Shown here: positions 1-9,798 of the stretch, one piece after another
How the letters are laid out: each line of letters opens with the position of its first letter
How positions within the stretch are numbered: the first letter of the stretch is position 1
Origin: an uncultured Clostridia bacterium
Lineage (GTDB): Bacteria; Bacillota; Clostridia; TANB77; CAG-508
NCBI GenBank assembly: GCA_944390975.1
Contig: CALXRX010000012.1
Span: 1-45,059, forward strand
Length of the DNA stretch: 45,059 nt
Direction of reading: 5' to 3'
Notes under the pieces: model-generated
What the model saw: the letters and a program-made list of their open reading frames with translations, nothing else
The model's database searches: none
What the model was told of the DNA's origin: nothing
Translations under genes and position numbers: made by a program

Positions 1-288
1 TCTATAAATGAAGAATATATGAGACGTGGAAAGTTGAAAGTAGAGAAATTAGGACGAGCAATGACATGGTTTGATACAGGAACACATGATGCATTACTTG
101 AAACAGCAAGTTTTGTACAAACAATTGAAAAAAGACAAGGTATGCAAATTTGTTCACCTGATGAAATTGCATATAGAAAAGGTTGGATAACAGCTGAAGA
201 ATTATCAAATATAGCGGACAAATTTATAAAAACAGATTATGGTAAATTTTTAAAAGACCTAGCAGAAAATAAGATAGGAGAGGAATAA
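1..288 (+). CDS. rfbA: Glucose-1-phosphate thymidylyltransferase, C-terminal part
   Basis: This is the last 95 codons of a gene that begins before the window; the frame is open from base 1. The segment with RGKLKVEKLGRAMTWFDTGT followed by ALLETASFVQTIEKRQG is the characteristic C-terminal region of RfbA/RmlA, which makes dTDP-glucose from glucose-1-phosphate and dTTP. The stop is followed at once by rfbC (one base between them), so the two are almost certainly co-transcribed and translationally linked. The active-site half is outside the window. The assignment rests on the conserved tail and on the rfbC-rfbB context. Confidence 0.93.
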   Translation, partial: SINEEYMRRGKLKVEKLGRAMTWFDTGTHDALLETASFVQTIEKRQGMQICSPDEIAYRKGWITAEELSNIADKFIKTDYGKFLKDLAENKIGEE

Positions 289-289
289 G

Positions 290-871
290 ATGGGAAAATT
301 TAAAAAAATAGAAACTTCTATTGAAGGGGTATGCATAATTGAGCCAACTGTTTTTGGAGATAACAGAGGATATTTCATGGAAACATATAGTGAATTAGAT
401 TTTAAAGAATTAGGCTTAAATTATCATTTTGTACAAGATAACCAATCAAAATCTAAAAAAGGTGTTTTAAGAGGTTTACATTTTCAAAAACAAAATACTC
501 AAAGTAAATTGGTAAGAGTAATAAAGGGAGAAGTTTTTGATGTAGCAGTGGATTTAAGACCTGAAAGCAAGACTTATGGAAAATGGGAAGGTGTTATTCT
601 TTCAGAAGAAAATAAAAAAATGTTTATGATTCCAAGAGGGTTTGCACATGGATTTTTAGTATTATCTGATGAAGCAGAATTTACATATAAATGTGATGAT
701 GTGTATAATGCTTCATCTGAAGGTGGGCTTGCTTGGAACGATGAGGATGTTGCAATAGAATGGCCTTTTGGAGATATAAAACAAGAAGATTTAATAACTT
801 CTGAAAAAGATGCTAAATGGCCAACTTTGAAAGAATTAAGAAAAACAGATTTATTTAAAGATTTAAAATAA
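290..871 (+). CDS. rfbC: dTDP-4-dehydrorhamnose 3,5-epimerase
   Basis: A 193-residue cupin-fold epimerase of normal family length that acts on dTDP-4-keto-6-deoxyglucose in dTDP-L-rhamnose synthesis. Visible hallmarks are the segment QDNQSKSKKGVLRGLHFQ containing the catalytic His, the strand KLVRVIKGEVFDVAVDLR, and IPRGFAHGFLVL. The RBS GGAGAGG lies inside the end of rfbA, and the ATG is 2 bases after the rfbA stop. No rfbD (final reductase) is visible downstream; it may lie upstream of the window. The product most likely feeds rhamnose into a cell-wall polysaccharide, in line with the Wzz-like and LCP genes that follow. Confidence 0.95.
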   Translation: MGKFKKIETSIEGVCIIEPTVFGDNRGYFMETYSELDFKELGLNYHFVQDNQSKSKKGVLRGLHFQKQNTQSKLVRVIKGEVFDVAVDLRPESKTYGKWEGVILSEENKKMFMIPRGFAHGFLVLSDEAEFTYKCDDVYNASSEGGLAWNDEDVAIEWPFGDIKQEDLITSEKDAKWPTLKELRKTDLFKDLK

Positions 872-898
872 TATTAAATAATAGGGGGAAAAGGTTAA

Positions 899-1867
899 AT
901 GAATAGTAATATATTAGTAACAGGTGCTGCAGGTTTTATTGGTGCAAATTTTGTTGAATATTTTGTAAAAGAACATCCAGAATATAATGTAATAATTTTG
1001 GATAAACTTACATATGCTGGTAATATGGACAATCTAAAAAAAGTAATGGATAAAATAACTTTTGTACAAGGGGATATTTGTGATTATCCTTTTGTAAAAG
1101 AGGTATTTAAAAAATATGATATTAATGGAGTAATTCATTTTGCTGCAGAATCTCATGTTGATAATAGTATAAAAAATCCATTTATTTTTACACAAACTAA
1201 TGTAATAGGAACACATACTTTATTAGAAGTAGCAAAACAAACTTGGGGAGAAGGAAGTTTAAACAAATTTGTTCATATTTCTACTGACGAGGTATATGGA
1301 ACATTAGGGGAAGAAGGATATTTTACAGAAGAAACACCAATTAAACCCAATAGCCCATATTCAGCTTCAAAAGCAAGTTCTGATTTAATAGCTAGAGCAT
1401 ATTTTGAAACATATAAAATGAATGTAAGTATTACTAATTGTTCTAACAATTATGGACCTTACCAACATAACGAAAAACTAATACCACATATGATAAAACT
1501 TGCTTTGGAAGGTAAGAAATTACCTGTATATGGTAATGGAAAAAATATTAGAGATTGGTTATATGTAGAAGACCATTGTGAAGCAATAGATTTAGTATAT
1601 CATAAAGGAAGAGCTGGTGAAAGATACAATATTGGTGGACACAATGAAAAAAGAAATATTGAAATTGTTAAATTAATATTAAAGCATTTAGATATGTCTG
1701 AAGATATGATAGAATTTGTGGAAGATAGAAAAGGACATGATTATAGATATGCTATTGATCCAACAAAAATTAAAAATGAATTAGGTTGGTATCCAAAAAC
1801 AAAATTTGAAGACGGAATTGTTAAAACAATAGATTGGTACTTAGAAAATAAAGATTGGCTAAAATAA
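899..1867 (+). CDS. rfbB: dTDP-glucose 4,6-dehydratase
   Basis: A 322-residue extended short-chain dehydrogenase that converts dTDP-glucose to the 4-keto-6-deoxy sugar, the step before RfbC. The NAD-binding Rossmann glycine motif GAAGFIG is near residue 8. HFAAESHVDNS, STDEVYG and the YSASK catalytic pair (Tyr-x-x-x-Lys) follow in the expected order. The RBS is AGGGGG upstream of the ATG. It sits third in the rfbA-rfbC-rfbB operon, 27 bases after rfbC. Length and motifs are intact, with nothing unusual. Confidence 0.96.
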   Translation: MNSNILVTGAAGFIGANFVEYFVKEHPEYNVIILDKLTYAGNMDNLKKVMDKITFVQGDICDYPFVKEVFKKYDINGVIHFAAESHVDNSIKNPFIFTQTNVIGTHTLLEVAKQTWGEGSLNKFVHISTDEVYGTLGEEGYFTEETPIKPNSPYSASKASSDLIARAYFETYKMNVSITNCSNNYGPYQHNEKLIPHMIKLALEGKKLPVYGNGKNIRDWLYVEDHCEAIDLVYHKGRAGERYNIGGHNEKRNIEIVKLILKHLDMSEDMIEFVEDRKGHDYRYAIDPTKIKNELGWYPKTKFEDGIVKTIDWYLENKDWLK

Positions 1868-1898
1868 AAATAGGTAAAAAAGAATAGGGGATAATTCA

Positions 1899-3146
1899 AT
1901 GAATAATGACGAAGAATTAGATTTAATCCAAGCAATTAAAATATCTTGGAAGAGAAAAAATATTATATTTGGTATAATTATAGCAAGTTTACTTATAGGT
2001 ATTATATATACATTTATTTTTAATAGACCAGAGTACAATTCAAATAGCAAAATATTAATAGATAAAGCTGATGCATCTATTACAGAGTTTGTAAAAAGTA
2101 ATGATATTATAACAAGTGTAGCAAATAGTCTAAATCTAGAAAAAAGTTATATTAGTGATAATGCTACAGTTAGTTTTGATAAAAATACTAAGATATTAAC
2201 AATTTCAGTATCTTCTACTAAAAATGAAGAAGCATATAATATTGTTAATAAATATCAAGAAATTTTGAAATCTGGATTAGAAAATGTTTATGATATAAAA
2301 GTATTTAATGTCATCGAACAAGCACAAATATCTGAACACGCATATAATGTTAATCATTTTAAAGATTTATTAATTTCTGTAGCAGTAGGATTTATAATAG
2401 CTGGAGTATATTGTATTTTTTTAGTTGTATTTTCAGAAAGTGATATTGGTAGAACTATTGATGAAAACAATCTAATTTTATTAGGAAAAATTTCAAAAGA
2501 AAATAAATCTAATAGCAAAGTAAAAGCATATATATCTAAAAATGAAAGAATAATAACACAGTTAAAGAGAATAATGACAAATATAGAGCTTAATAAAAGA
2601 ATAAACAGACCAAAATCAATTTTAGTAACTAGTCCTAATTATAAAACTGGTACTACTTATGTAGTTTCAAATTTAGCTATGAGATATTCAAAATTAGGAA
2701 AAAATATTTTAATTATAGATTCTAATTTAAAAAGTGGTATAGAAAATAAAATATTTAATATTGAAAGTGAGAATGGAATATCTAACTTAATATCAGAAGC
2801 ATCTATTTCATTAGAGCAAATTAATGGAATGATAAAACAATCACCAATTAGTAATATATATGTTCTTCCATGTGGAAGTGTTCATATTGATGAAGAATTA
2901 TTAGTTTCAGAAAATATTTCTAAAATTCTTGAACTATTAAAAAATCAATTTGACATAATTATTATTGATGGAGAGCCTATATTAAAACAAATTACTTCTT
3001 TAGGATGGGCAAGTATTGTAGATGCAGTTGTACTTGTTGCAGATTATTCTAAAACAAAAGCTGAAGAAATTAGAAAGGCAAAAACAACAATTGAAAATCT
3101 AGATGGAAAAATTTCAGGTATAGTAATTAATAAGGTTGAGGATTAA
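1899..3146 (+). CDS. Wzz/CpsD-like chain-length regulator with degenerate tyrosine-kinase domain
   Basis: A 415-residue protein. The N-terminal half is Wzz-like: a membrane segment around residues 22-42, an extracytoplasmic part, and a second membrane segment around residues 152-176. The C-terminal half (from about 240) resembles the CpsD/CapB bacterial tyrosine kinase domain, with ILVTSP, VSNLAMRYSKLGKNILIIDSN and FDIIIIDGEPIL resembling Walker A', helix and Walker B. The P-loop reads SPNYKTGTTYV instead of the usual G-x-x-x-x-G-K-S/T, and the protein ends at VINKVED without a Tyr-rich tail. The kinase half may therefore be inactive or structural. Position between rfbB and an LCP gene points to control of surface-polysaccharide assembly. 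Confidence 0.8.
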   Translation: MNNDEELDLIQAIKISWKRKNIIFGIIIASLLIGIIYTFIFNRPEYNSNSKILIDKADASITEFVKSNDIITSVANSLNLEKSYISDNATVSFDKNTKILTISVSSTKNEEAYNIVNKYQEILKSGLENVYDIKVFNVIEQAQISEHAYNVNHFKDLLISVAVGFIIAGVYCIFLVVFSESDIGRTIDENNLILLGKISKENKSNSKVKAYISKNERIITQLKRIMTNIELNKRINRPKSILVTSPNYKTGTTYVVSNLAMRYSKLGKNILIIDSNLKSGIENKIFNIESENGISNLISEASISLEQINGMIKQSPISNIYVLPCGSVHIDEELLVSENISKILELLKNQFDIIIIDGEPILKQITSLGWASIVDAVVLVADYSKTKAEEIRKAKTTIENLDGKISGIVINKVED

Positions 3147-3153
3147 GTATTTT

Positions 3154-4206
3154 ATGGAAAAGACAAAAGTGCTAAAAAATAAACATGCAAAAAAAAGAAA
3201 AATAAGTAAATGGCTAAAAGTAGTATTAATACTACTTTTAGTAATAGTATTATTTGGGATTATTTTAGTAACAAAGTTTATAGGAGACAAGCTTGCAAGA
3301 ATAAAATTTCAAGAATTAGATGAGAATAATTTAGAAATAAATGAAAATCTATATAGTGAACTAGAGGGAATTACTAAAAAAGAATATGATGAAGTAATTA
3401 ATTTCGTTCTTTTAGGATCTGATTCTAAAGATATGAATGATACTTATTCTGGGAATAGTGATGCAATTATAATAGTTTCTATAAATCCTAAATTTAAAAG
3501 TATAAAATTAATAAGTATTCCACGTGATACAGCAGCATATATTGATGGAGTAGAAAATAGATATAAAATTAATTATGCATTTGCTTTAGGAAAAGAACAA
3601 TTAGCTTTAAAAACTATTAATAAAACATTTGGGTTAAATTTAAGAGAATATGTAACAATAAATATTTCAGCAATGTATGATATTATAAATGAATTAGGTG
3701 GAGTAGAAGTAAATATAACTAAAGATGAAATGAGATGGATTAATGAATATGTTGATATGTTCTACGAATTTTCTGGAAAAGAAACTAAAAAAGTTACAAA
3801 TTATGGAAAAGTCACATTAACAGGAGAACAAGCAGCAGCACATGTAAAAGAAAGAAAAGCAGGAGCATCAAGTGGAGAAACACATGGAGATTATGGTAGA
3901 ACTGTTAGACAAAGGGAAGTTTTTATTTCAATGTTAAATAAAATTGCTAGTAAAGATATTGGTGAAATTTCAAGAATATTAGATATGATATTATCTGAAG
4001 TTACTACTAATTTAGATATAGCAAAATATACGGCAATGTTGCCAGAATTTATTGCTAATAAAGATGCTTATTTAAATAATATAACTTCAGTAATGCTACC
4101 ATCATTAGATTATAGTAAAGAAATTCTTGAAAATGGTGCATATTTATATGTAACAGATTTGGAAAAAGCGAAAAAAGACTTTATAAAATATATGTATGAA
4201 ATGTAA
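3154..4206 (+). CDS. LytR-CpsA-Psr family glycopolymer ligase
   Basis: 350 residues: a short basic cytoplasmic tail, one transmembrane helix (about residues 24-42), then an extracellular LCP domain. Family signatures visible are NFVLLGSD, SIPRDT, KINYAFALG and the Arg-rich HGDYGRTVRQREVF. LCP enzymes transfer undecaprenyl-linked glycopolymers onto peptidoglycan, which fits the preceding dTDP-rhamnose and Wzz-like genes. A start six codons upstream would overlap the previous gene; the ATG at 3154 is preferred because GAGG lies about 12 bases upstream. The gene closes the surface-polysaccharide operon, and a bidirectional hairpin follows. Confidence 0.88.
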   Translation: MEKTKVLKNKHAKKRKISKWLKVVLILLLVIVLFGIILVTKFIGDKLARIKFQELDENNLEINENLYSELEGITKKEYDEVINFVLLGSDSKDMNDTYSGNSDAIIIVSINPKFKSIKLISIPRDTAAYIDGVENRYKINYAFALGKEQLALKTINKTFGLNLREYVTINISAMYDIINELGGVEVNITKDEMRWINEYVDMFYEFSGKETKKVTNYGKVTLTGEQAAAHVKERKAGASSGETHGDYGRTVRQREVFISMLNKIASKDIGEISRILDMILSEVTTNLDIAKYTAMLPEFIANKDAYLNNITSVMLPSLDYSKEILENGAYLYVTDLEKAKKDFIKYMYEM

Positions 4207-4274
4207 AAAAAGACAAACCATTATTTTTTATATCTCAGGGATTTTTTCTACTAGAAAAAAATAAACTTTTAGAG

Positions 4275-4299
4275 TAAGCTAAAATTAAATTTTAGCTTA
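4275..4299. terminator. Bidirectional hairpin terminator
   Basis: A perfect 10-bp stem, TAAGCTAAAA / TTTTAGCTTA with loop TTAAA, lies between the convergent LCP gene and the minus-strand coiled-coil gene. T-rich bases follow on the plus strand. It overlaps the last codons of the minus-strand gene. Confidence 0.7.
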
Positions 4300-4819
4300 T
4301 TTTTGAATTTAAAATTTTTTCTTCTAAGATTTCAATACGTAATTCATGATTATCAAGCCTTTTGTTTATTATATCTAAAGATTCCTGCATTTTATCAAAT
4401 TTTTCCATAAGAATAGAAACTTGTTCTAATAAAATTTGTATTTTTTCACCATGTTCTACTTCAATTCTAGTAACAATATTAGATAATGAGTTTAATTGGC
4501 TTTGTATATCATCAAATTTCTTATCAACAGCTTCAAATCTAGAATTCATGTCGTTTTGTAAAGCATTAAATCTTTGGTCAACGGCATCGAATTTCTTATC
4601 AACAGCTTCAAATCTAGAATTCATGTCGTTTTGTAAAGCATTAAATCTTTGGTCAACGGCATCGAACTTTTTGTCGATAGTATCAAATTTCTTGTCAATA
4701 GCATCAAATTTTTTATCAACAGCTTCAAACCTAGCATTCATTTCAATTCGTAAAGAATTTAAAGTTTCATTAGATTTGTTAATAGCTTCTAAAATTAACA
4801 ATGTAGTTTGGTTATCCAT
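4292..4819 (-). CDS. Coiled-coil protein with internal tandem repeats
   Basis: 175 residues with no signal peptide or membrane segment. Almost the whole length is heptad-like: it begins MDNQTTLLILEAINKSNETL and contains serial repeats of the form RFEAVDKKFDAVDQRF, KKFDAIDKKFDTIDKKF and NALQNDMNS. Two exact copies of a 25-residue unit sit near the centre (a 75-bp DNA repeat). The C-terminal part has longer heptads (LDIINKRLDNHELRIEILEE). The RBS AGGAGG precedes the ATG. It resembles tail-fibre-like or DUF-type coiled-coil proteins common in Clostridia, but I assign no function. It is alone and convergent to the LCP gene. Confidence 0.75.
   Translation of the reverse strand: MDNQTTLLILEAINKSNETLNSLRIEMNARFEAVDKKFDAIDKKFDTIDKKFDAVDQRFNALQNDMNSRFEAVDKKFDAVDQRFNALQNDMNSRFEAVDKKFDDIQSQLNSLSNIVTRIEVEHGEKIQILLEQVSILMEKFDKMQESLDIINKRLDNHELRIEILEEKILNSKIS
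4518..4668. repeat. 75-bp tandem repeat inside the coiled-coil gene
   Basis: The words AGAATTCATG (4541 and 4616) and CTTTGGTCAACGGCATCGAA recur exactly 75 bases apart. This gives about two copies that encode 25 residues each and keep the frame. Such in-frame repeats can expand or contract by slippage or recombination. Confidence 0.85.
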
Positions 4820-5013
4820 ATATTACCTCCTTTCTTAAAATTAATAGTTTGTCTATTTTTACATTAGTTAGTATAACATCAAAAATGAAAAAGTACAATA
4901 TAAAAAAATAATTAATTAAATTTTTACTTAAAAATATTGCAAAGAATACATAAATTATATATAATATGAATAAATTTAATTTAGCTAATATTAACTAGAA
5001 AGGATAATACAAG

Positions 5014-6378
5014 ATGAGAAAATATTTTGAAACAGATGGAATTAGAAGAATAGCAAATACAGAGCTTACACCAGAATTAGTATATAAAGTTGCAAAAGCA
5101 GGGGCATGTGTTTTTTCTAAACATTTAGACCATATGCCAACAATATTAATAGGAAGAGATACACGTATTTCTGGTACATTAATAGAAAGTGCATTAACAG
5201 CAGGATTTCTAAGTTATGGAGCAAATGTAAAACTTTTAGGGGTTATACCAACACCAGCGGTAGCCTATTTAACAAGAAAGTTAAATGCAGATGCAAGTGT
5301 CGTTATTTCTGCATCACACAATACATTTGAGTTTAATGGAGTAAAATACTTTAGTAACAAAGGAACAAAAATAGATGATTCTATTGAGGAAGAAATAGAA
5401 CAAATTATGGATTCAGAGCAAATATCTGAATTAAATGCACCACATGATAAAATTGGTGTATCTGAAATAAGGCAAGATTTAATAGAGGAATATGTAAATT
5501 TCTTTATAGAAACATTTAAAAATGATTTAGATAAATGCGATAAAACCAAGTTTAGAGTTGGAATTGATACAGCAAATGGAGCAACATATAAAGTAGCAGA
5601 AGAAATATTTAAAAAATTAGGAATAAATTATAGTATTATAAATAATAAGCCAGATGGAATAAACATAAATAAAGAATGTGGCTCTACTCATTTAGAAAAT
5701 TTAAAGCAATATGTAAAAGACAATAACTTGGATTTGGGAATTGCTTATGATGGTGATGGAGATAGATGTCTTTTAGTAGATGAAAATGGAAATGAAATTG
5801 ATGGAGATAAACTACTTGCTATATTTTCTAAATATATGAAAGAAAATGGCACTCTAAATAAAAATACAATTGTTGCAACAGTAATGAGCAATATAGGATT
5901 AAATAAATATGCACAAGAAAATGGATTAGACTTAAAGCAAACTAAAGTAGGAGATAGATATGTTCTAGAAGAAATGAAAAAAAATGGATACAATTTAGGA
6001 GGAGAACAATCAGGACACATTATATTTTTAGATTATAATCCTACAGGAGATGGAATTTTAACATCTTTAATGATTATAAAAATTTTATTAGAAAAAAGTA
6101 TTGCAGCTTCAGAACTTTGTGGTATAATAAACATATATCCACAAATACTAATTAATGCAAAAGTTTCTGCACAGAAAAAATACGATTATGATAAAGATGA
6201 AGAAATAAAAAATGAAATAGAAAAGCTAGAAAAAGAATTTGCAAATAATGGTAGGATTCTTATAAGACCTTCTGGAACAGAGCCTTTAGTAAGGGTTATG
6301 ATAGAAGGTGAAAATAAAGAATATATAAAAACAAAAGCAAAAGAATTAGCTGAGCTAATTGAAAAAAAACTAAAGTAA
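5014..6378 (+). CDS. glmM: Phosphoglucosamine mutase
   Basis: 454 residues, the usual GlmM length. It interconverts glucosamine-6-phosphate and glucosamine-1-phosphate for UDP-GlcNAc and peptidoglycan synthesis. It begins MRKYFETDGIRRIAN, as GlmM does. The phospho-serine loop VVISASHN is near residue 97, the metal loop AYDGDGDRC near 245, and the phosphate-binding loop RPSGTEPLVRVM near 422. The RBS AAAGGA lies upstream of the ATG. A small membrane-protein gene follows 13 bases later and is probably co-transcribed. Confidence 0.96.
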   Translation: MRKYFETDGIRRIANTELTPELVYKVAKAGACVFSKHLDHMPTILIGRDTRISGTLIESALTAGFLSYGANVKLLGVIPTPAVAYLTRKLNADASVVISASHNTFEFNGVKYFSNKGTKIDDSIEEEIEQIMDSEQISELNAPHDKIGVSEIRQDLIEEYVNFFIETFKNDLDKCDKTKFRVGIDTANGATYKVAEEIFKKLGINYSIINNKPDGININKECGSTHLENLKQYVKDNNLDLGIAYDGDGDRCLLVDENGNEIDGDKLLAIFSKYMKENGTLNKNTIVATVMSNIGLNKYAQENGLDLKQTKVGDRYVLEEMKKNGYNLGGEQSGHIIFLDYNPTGDGILTSLMIIKILLEKSIAASELCGIINIYPQILINAKVSAQKKYDYDKDEEIKNEIEKLEKEFANNGRILIRPSGTEPLVRVMIEGENKEYIKTKAKELAELIEKKLK

Positions 6379-6391
6379 AAGGGGGATAAAT

Positions 6392-6730
6392 ATGTTTTTA
6401 GTAAATATTTCAAATCCATGGGTGTTATTAATTTCATTATTTCTTACCATATGTCTTATATACATTGGAAAAGAAGCAAAAAATGCATATGTACCACTAG
6501 TATCATTAGTAGTATTTTTGATATTATTAGTAATGCATGGAATACAATTTTTAATATTGCCAGTACAATATGAAACAATGGGACCAATTCTTGTTAGATG
6601 CTTATTAGTAGATTTCATAATGATATTCTTAGCATATATGTCTTATCTATGGATTGATGACATAGAAGCAAAAGCAAAAAAGAAAAAAAGCATTGATAAT
6701 AGCCTAGAATGGTTTTGGAAGAATGTGTAA
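6392..6730 (+). CDS. Small multi-pass membrane protein
   Basis: 112 residues with about three hydrophobic helices (roughly residues 9-25, 30-50 and 60-85), ending in a Lys-rich cytoplasmic tail and LEWFWKNV. The RBS is GGGGG before the ATG. It lies 13 bases after glmM and so is likely in the same transcript. I do not recognise the family; similar small proteins are often annotated as hypothetical membrane proteins in Clostridia. Confidence 0.7.
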   Translation: MFLVNISNPWVLLISLFLTICLIYIGKEAKNAYVPLVSLVVFLILLVMHGIQFLILPVQYETMGPILVRCLLVDFIMIFLAYMSYLWIDDIEAKAKKKKSIDNSLEWFWKNV

Positions 6731-6831
6731 TATAAGCACAGATATAAAGCATTATAGGGGGCAGGCACATTTAGTCTGCTCTTTTGTTTCATTATAATGA
6801 TAACCATATATTTTTGAAAGGAAAGATGTAA

Positions 6832-8403
6832 ATGGATAAATTCTACATAACAACACCAATTTATTATCCTAGTGGAAAATTTCATATAGGAACAGCATAT
6901 ACTACTGTACTTGCTGATACTATAAAAAGATATAAAAAACTAAGAGGTTATGATACCTATTTACTTACTGGAACGGACGAGCATGGTCAAAAAATACAAA
7001 CAATTGCTCAAAATAATGGGATAAATCCACAACAATACGTAGACCAAATGGCAGATTTAGCAAAAGAACTATGGGAAAAAATGGATATAAAATATGATGA
7101 CTTCATAAGAACAACAGAAGAAAGACATACAAAAATAGTACAAGATATATTTGAAAAATTCATAAAAAAAGGTGATATATATAAAGGAACTTATGAAGGT
7201 ATGTATTGTGTACCATGTGAGACATATTTTACAAAAACACAATTAATAGACGGAAAATGTCCAGACTGTGGAAGAGAAGTAAAACTAATGAAAGAAGAAG
7301 CATATTTCTTTAATATGAAAAAATATGCAGATAAATTAATGGAAGCATATGAAAATATAGACTTTATAACACCAGAATTTAGAAAAACAGAAATGATAAA
7401 TAATTTTATAAAACCAGGACTAGAAGATTTATGTGTAAGTCGTACAAGCTTTGATTGGGGAATTCCAGTAAAATCAGATCCAAAGCATGTAGTATATGTA
7501 TGGTTAGATGCTTTAACTAACTATTTAACAGCATTGGGATATATGTCAGAAGATGACACTTTATTTAAAAAATATTGGCCAGCAGATATACAAATTGTTG
7601 GTAAAGATATTGCTAGATTTCATTTAATATATTGGCCAATCTTCTTAATGGCATTAGATTTACCACTTCCTAAGAAAATATTAGTACATAATTGGATAAT
7701 GATGAAAGATGGAAAAATGAGTAAATCTAAGGGAAATGTTGTATACCCAGAATTATTAATAAATCGTTATGGATTAGATGCTACAAGATATTTCTTGTTA
7801 AGAGAAATACCAGTTGTACAAGATGGTATTTTCTCACCAGAAGGATTTGTAGAAAGATTTAATTATGATTTATGTAATGACCTAGGAAACTTACTAAATA
7901 GAACAATTTCAATGGTTAATAAGTATTTTGATGGAATTGTACCAAGCTATAATGGACATAAAAATGATGTAGATGAAGAACTAGAAAATACAACCCAAAA
8001 ACAACTAGAAAAAATAGAGGAACATATAGAAAAATTTGAATTTGCCAATGCTTTATCTGAAATATGGAATTTAATAGCAAGGACGAATAAATATATTGAT
8101 GAAACAACACCATGGGTATTAGATAAAAATAGTGAAACAGAAAAATTACAAGCATGTATGTATCATTTAATAGAAAACTTAAGGAAAATAGGAATCGTAT
8201 TACTTCCTTTTATGACACAAACAGCACAAAATTTACTAAAACAAATTGGAATACAAGAAGAACAACTTAAAACTTGGGAAAGTTTAAAAGGTTATAATAA
8301 TATACCAACTAATACAAAGGTAATATCAAAAGGAGAGCCATTATTTATGCGCTTAAATGTGGAAGAAGAAGTAGCATACATAAAAGAAGGAATGAAACAT
8401 TAG
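6832..8403 (+). CDS. metG: Methionyl-tRNA synthetase
   Basis: 523 residues, the short class I form without the C-terminal tRNA-binding dimerisation domain. The HIGH signature appears as GKFHIGTA near residue 17 and KMSKS as GKMSKSKG near residue 294. A four-cysteine zinc knuckle (CVPC...CPDC) lies around residues 126-146. It charges tRNA-Met for initiation and elongation. The RBS GAAAGGAAAG is well placed. It starts a run of housekeeping genes (metG-tmk-nadD). I see no T-box or SAM riboswitch in the 100 bases upstream. Confidence 0.97.
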   Translation: MDKFYITTPIYYPSGKFHIGTAYTTVLADTIKRYKKLRGYDTYLLTGTDEHGQKIQTIAQNNGINPQQYVDQMADLAKELWEKMDIKYDDFIRTTEERHTKIVQDIFEKFIKKGDIYKGTYEGMYCVPCETYFTKTQLIDGKCPDCGREVKLMKEEAYFFNMKKYADKLMEAYENIDFITPEFRKTEMINNFIKPGLEDLCVSRTSFDWGIPVKSDPKHVVYVWLDALTNYLTALGYMSEDDTLFKKYWPADIQIVGKDIARFHLIYWPIFLMALDLPLPKKILVHNWIMMKDGKMSKSKGNVVYPELLINRYGLDATRYFLLREIPVVQDGIFSPEGFVERFNYDLCNDLGNLLNRTISMVNKYFDGIVPSYNGHKNDVDEELENTTQKQLEKIEEHIEKFEFANALSEIWNLIARTNKYIDETTPWVLDKNSETEKLQACMYHLIENLRKIGIVLLPFMTQTAQNLLKQIGIQEEQLKTWESLKGYNNIPTNTKVISKGEPLFMRLNVEEEVAYIKEGMKH

Positions 8404-8434
8404 AAAAATAAAACAGATGAAAGAAGGAAAATAT

Positions 8435-9112
8435 ATGGGAAAATTATTTGTAATAGAGGGAACAGATGGTAGTGGTAAACAAACACAATTCAAAAAATTG
8501 CAAGAACGATTAAATGAAGAAAATATAAAATTTAGAATAGTTAGTTTTCCTAATTATGAAAGCCCATCCTCTACACTTGTAAAAATGTATTTATCAGGAG
8601 AATTTGGAGAAAATGCAAAAGATGTAAGCCCTTATATAGCTTCAACTTTTTATGCGGCAGACAGATATGCAACATTTAAAAAATATTATGAGCAATATTA
8701 TAATGAAGGAGGAATTATATTAGCAGATAGATATACAACTGCTAATATGGTGCATCAAGCAGGAAAAATAAAAGATATAAATGAAAGAAAAAAATTTTTA
8801 CAATGGTTGTGGGATTTTGAATTTAATTTATATGGTTTACCTGAGCCAACAAAAACAATTTTCTTAAATATGCCACCAGAATATGCAATGCATTTAATGG
8901 AAAATAGAAGGAACAAGTTTACACATCAAACTCAAAAAGACATACATGAAAGAGATAGAAGTCATATTATAGATAGCTATAATGCAGCATGTGAACTAGT
9001 AAAGGAATATGATTGGTATGAAGTTAAGTGTATAAAGGACAATAAAATAAGAAATATAGATGATATACATGAAGAAATATACAAAGAATTAGAAAAATAT
9101 ATAAAAGCATAA
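8435..9112 (+). CDS. tmk: Thymidylate kinase
   Basis: 225 residues from the preferred ATG at 8435. An in-frame ATG at 8417 exists, but the RBS AAGGAA lies correctly before 8435 and the family begins close to the P-loop. Motifs are the Walker A FVIEGTDGSGKQTQ, the DR motif in LADRYTTANMV, and a lid with RRNKFTHQTQKDIHERDRSH. It phosphorylates dTMP to dTDP. The gene lies 31 bases after metG, and nadD follows. Confidence 0.9.
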   Translation: MGKLFVIEGTDGSGKQTQFKKLQERLNEENIKFRIVSFPNYESPSSTLVKMYLSGEFGENAKDVSPYIASTFYAADRYATFKKYYEQYYNEGGIILADRYTTANMVHQAGKIKDINERKKFLQWLWDFEFNLYGLPEPTKTIFLNMPPEYAMHLMENRRNKFTHQTQKDIHERDRSHIIDSYNAACELVKEYDWYEVKCIKDNKIRNIDDIHEEIYKELEKYIKA

Positions 9113-9145
9113 ACAATACTAATTTCACTTTAAGAGGTAAAATAA

Positions 9146-9748
9146 ATGAAGAACTATGGATTTTTTGGTGGTAGTTTTAATCCAGTAACAAAAGCACATG
9201 TAGAACTAGCAATAGAAATAGTAAAAAAGTTTAAATTAAATAAAGTCATTTTTGTTCCAGTAGGAGATAATTACCAAAAGAAGAATTTAATCAATGAAAA
9301 ACATAGATATAATATGTTAAAAATTGCAACAAATAAATATCAAGAATTAGAAATCTCAGATATAGAATTAAATCAAAACAAAAATTTAACAACATTAGAA
9401 GCATTTCAAAAAATAGAAAAACATTATGAAAAAATAAACAAATATTATATTATTGGAGCAGATAATTTATATAAAATGGTAGCATCAGAGGATTTAGAAA
9501 CATTAGCAAGCACATACACATATATTGTAATACAAAGAGGAGTGATTGATGCTAAAGAAATTATCAAATCGAATCCAATATTAAAAGAAAATGAAAAAAA
9601 TTTTTATATAATGGAAAATATAAAGCATAATGATACAAGTTCTACACATGTTAGAAACAAAATAGAAAATGGTAATAAAGATATAGACCTAAATTTACAA
9701 AAAGAAGTATTAGCTTACATAGAAAAAAACAAGCTATATCAAAGGTAA
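9146..9748 (+). CDS. nadD: Nicotinate-nucleotide adenylyltransferase
   Basis: 200 residues with the nucleotidyltransferase signature GGSFNPVTKAH (GSFNP-x-T-x-x-H) at residues 7-17 and the C-terminal SSTHVRN, matching the family I-S-S-T-x-I-R motif. It makes deamido-NAD from nicotinate mononucleotide and ATP. The RBS AGAGG is upstream. It is the last gene of metG-tmk-nadD; a hairpin terminator follows directly. Confidence 0.92.
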   Translation: MKNYGFFGGSFNPVTKAHVELAIEIVKKFKLNKVIFVPVGDNYQKKNLINEKHRYNMLKIATNKYQELEISDIELNQNKNLTTLEAFQKIEKHYEKINKYYIIGADNLYKMVASEDLETLASTYTYIVIQRGVIDAKEIIKSNPILKENEKNFYIMENIKHNDTSSTHVRNKIENGNKDIDLNLQKEVLAYIEKNKLYQR

Positions 9749-9750
9749 AA

Positions 9751-9790
9751 TAAGGACAATACAAAAATAATATATTCTTGTATTGTCTTA
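9751..9790 (+). terminator. Rho-independent terminator after nadD
   Basis: The arms TAAGGACAATACAA and TTGTATTGTCTTA pair with a single bulge. A T-rich run (TTTTA) follows. It sits directly after the nadD stop and before the miaB promoter. Confidence 0.75.
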
Positions 9791-9798
9791 TTTTAGCC

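Noticed and set aside
4362-4838. Plus-strand ORF opposite the coiled-coil gene
   Set aside because: It is a mirror of the repeats in the minus-strand gene, with no RBS and a low-complexity product.
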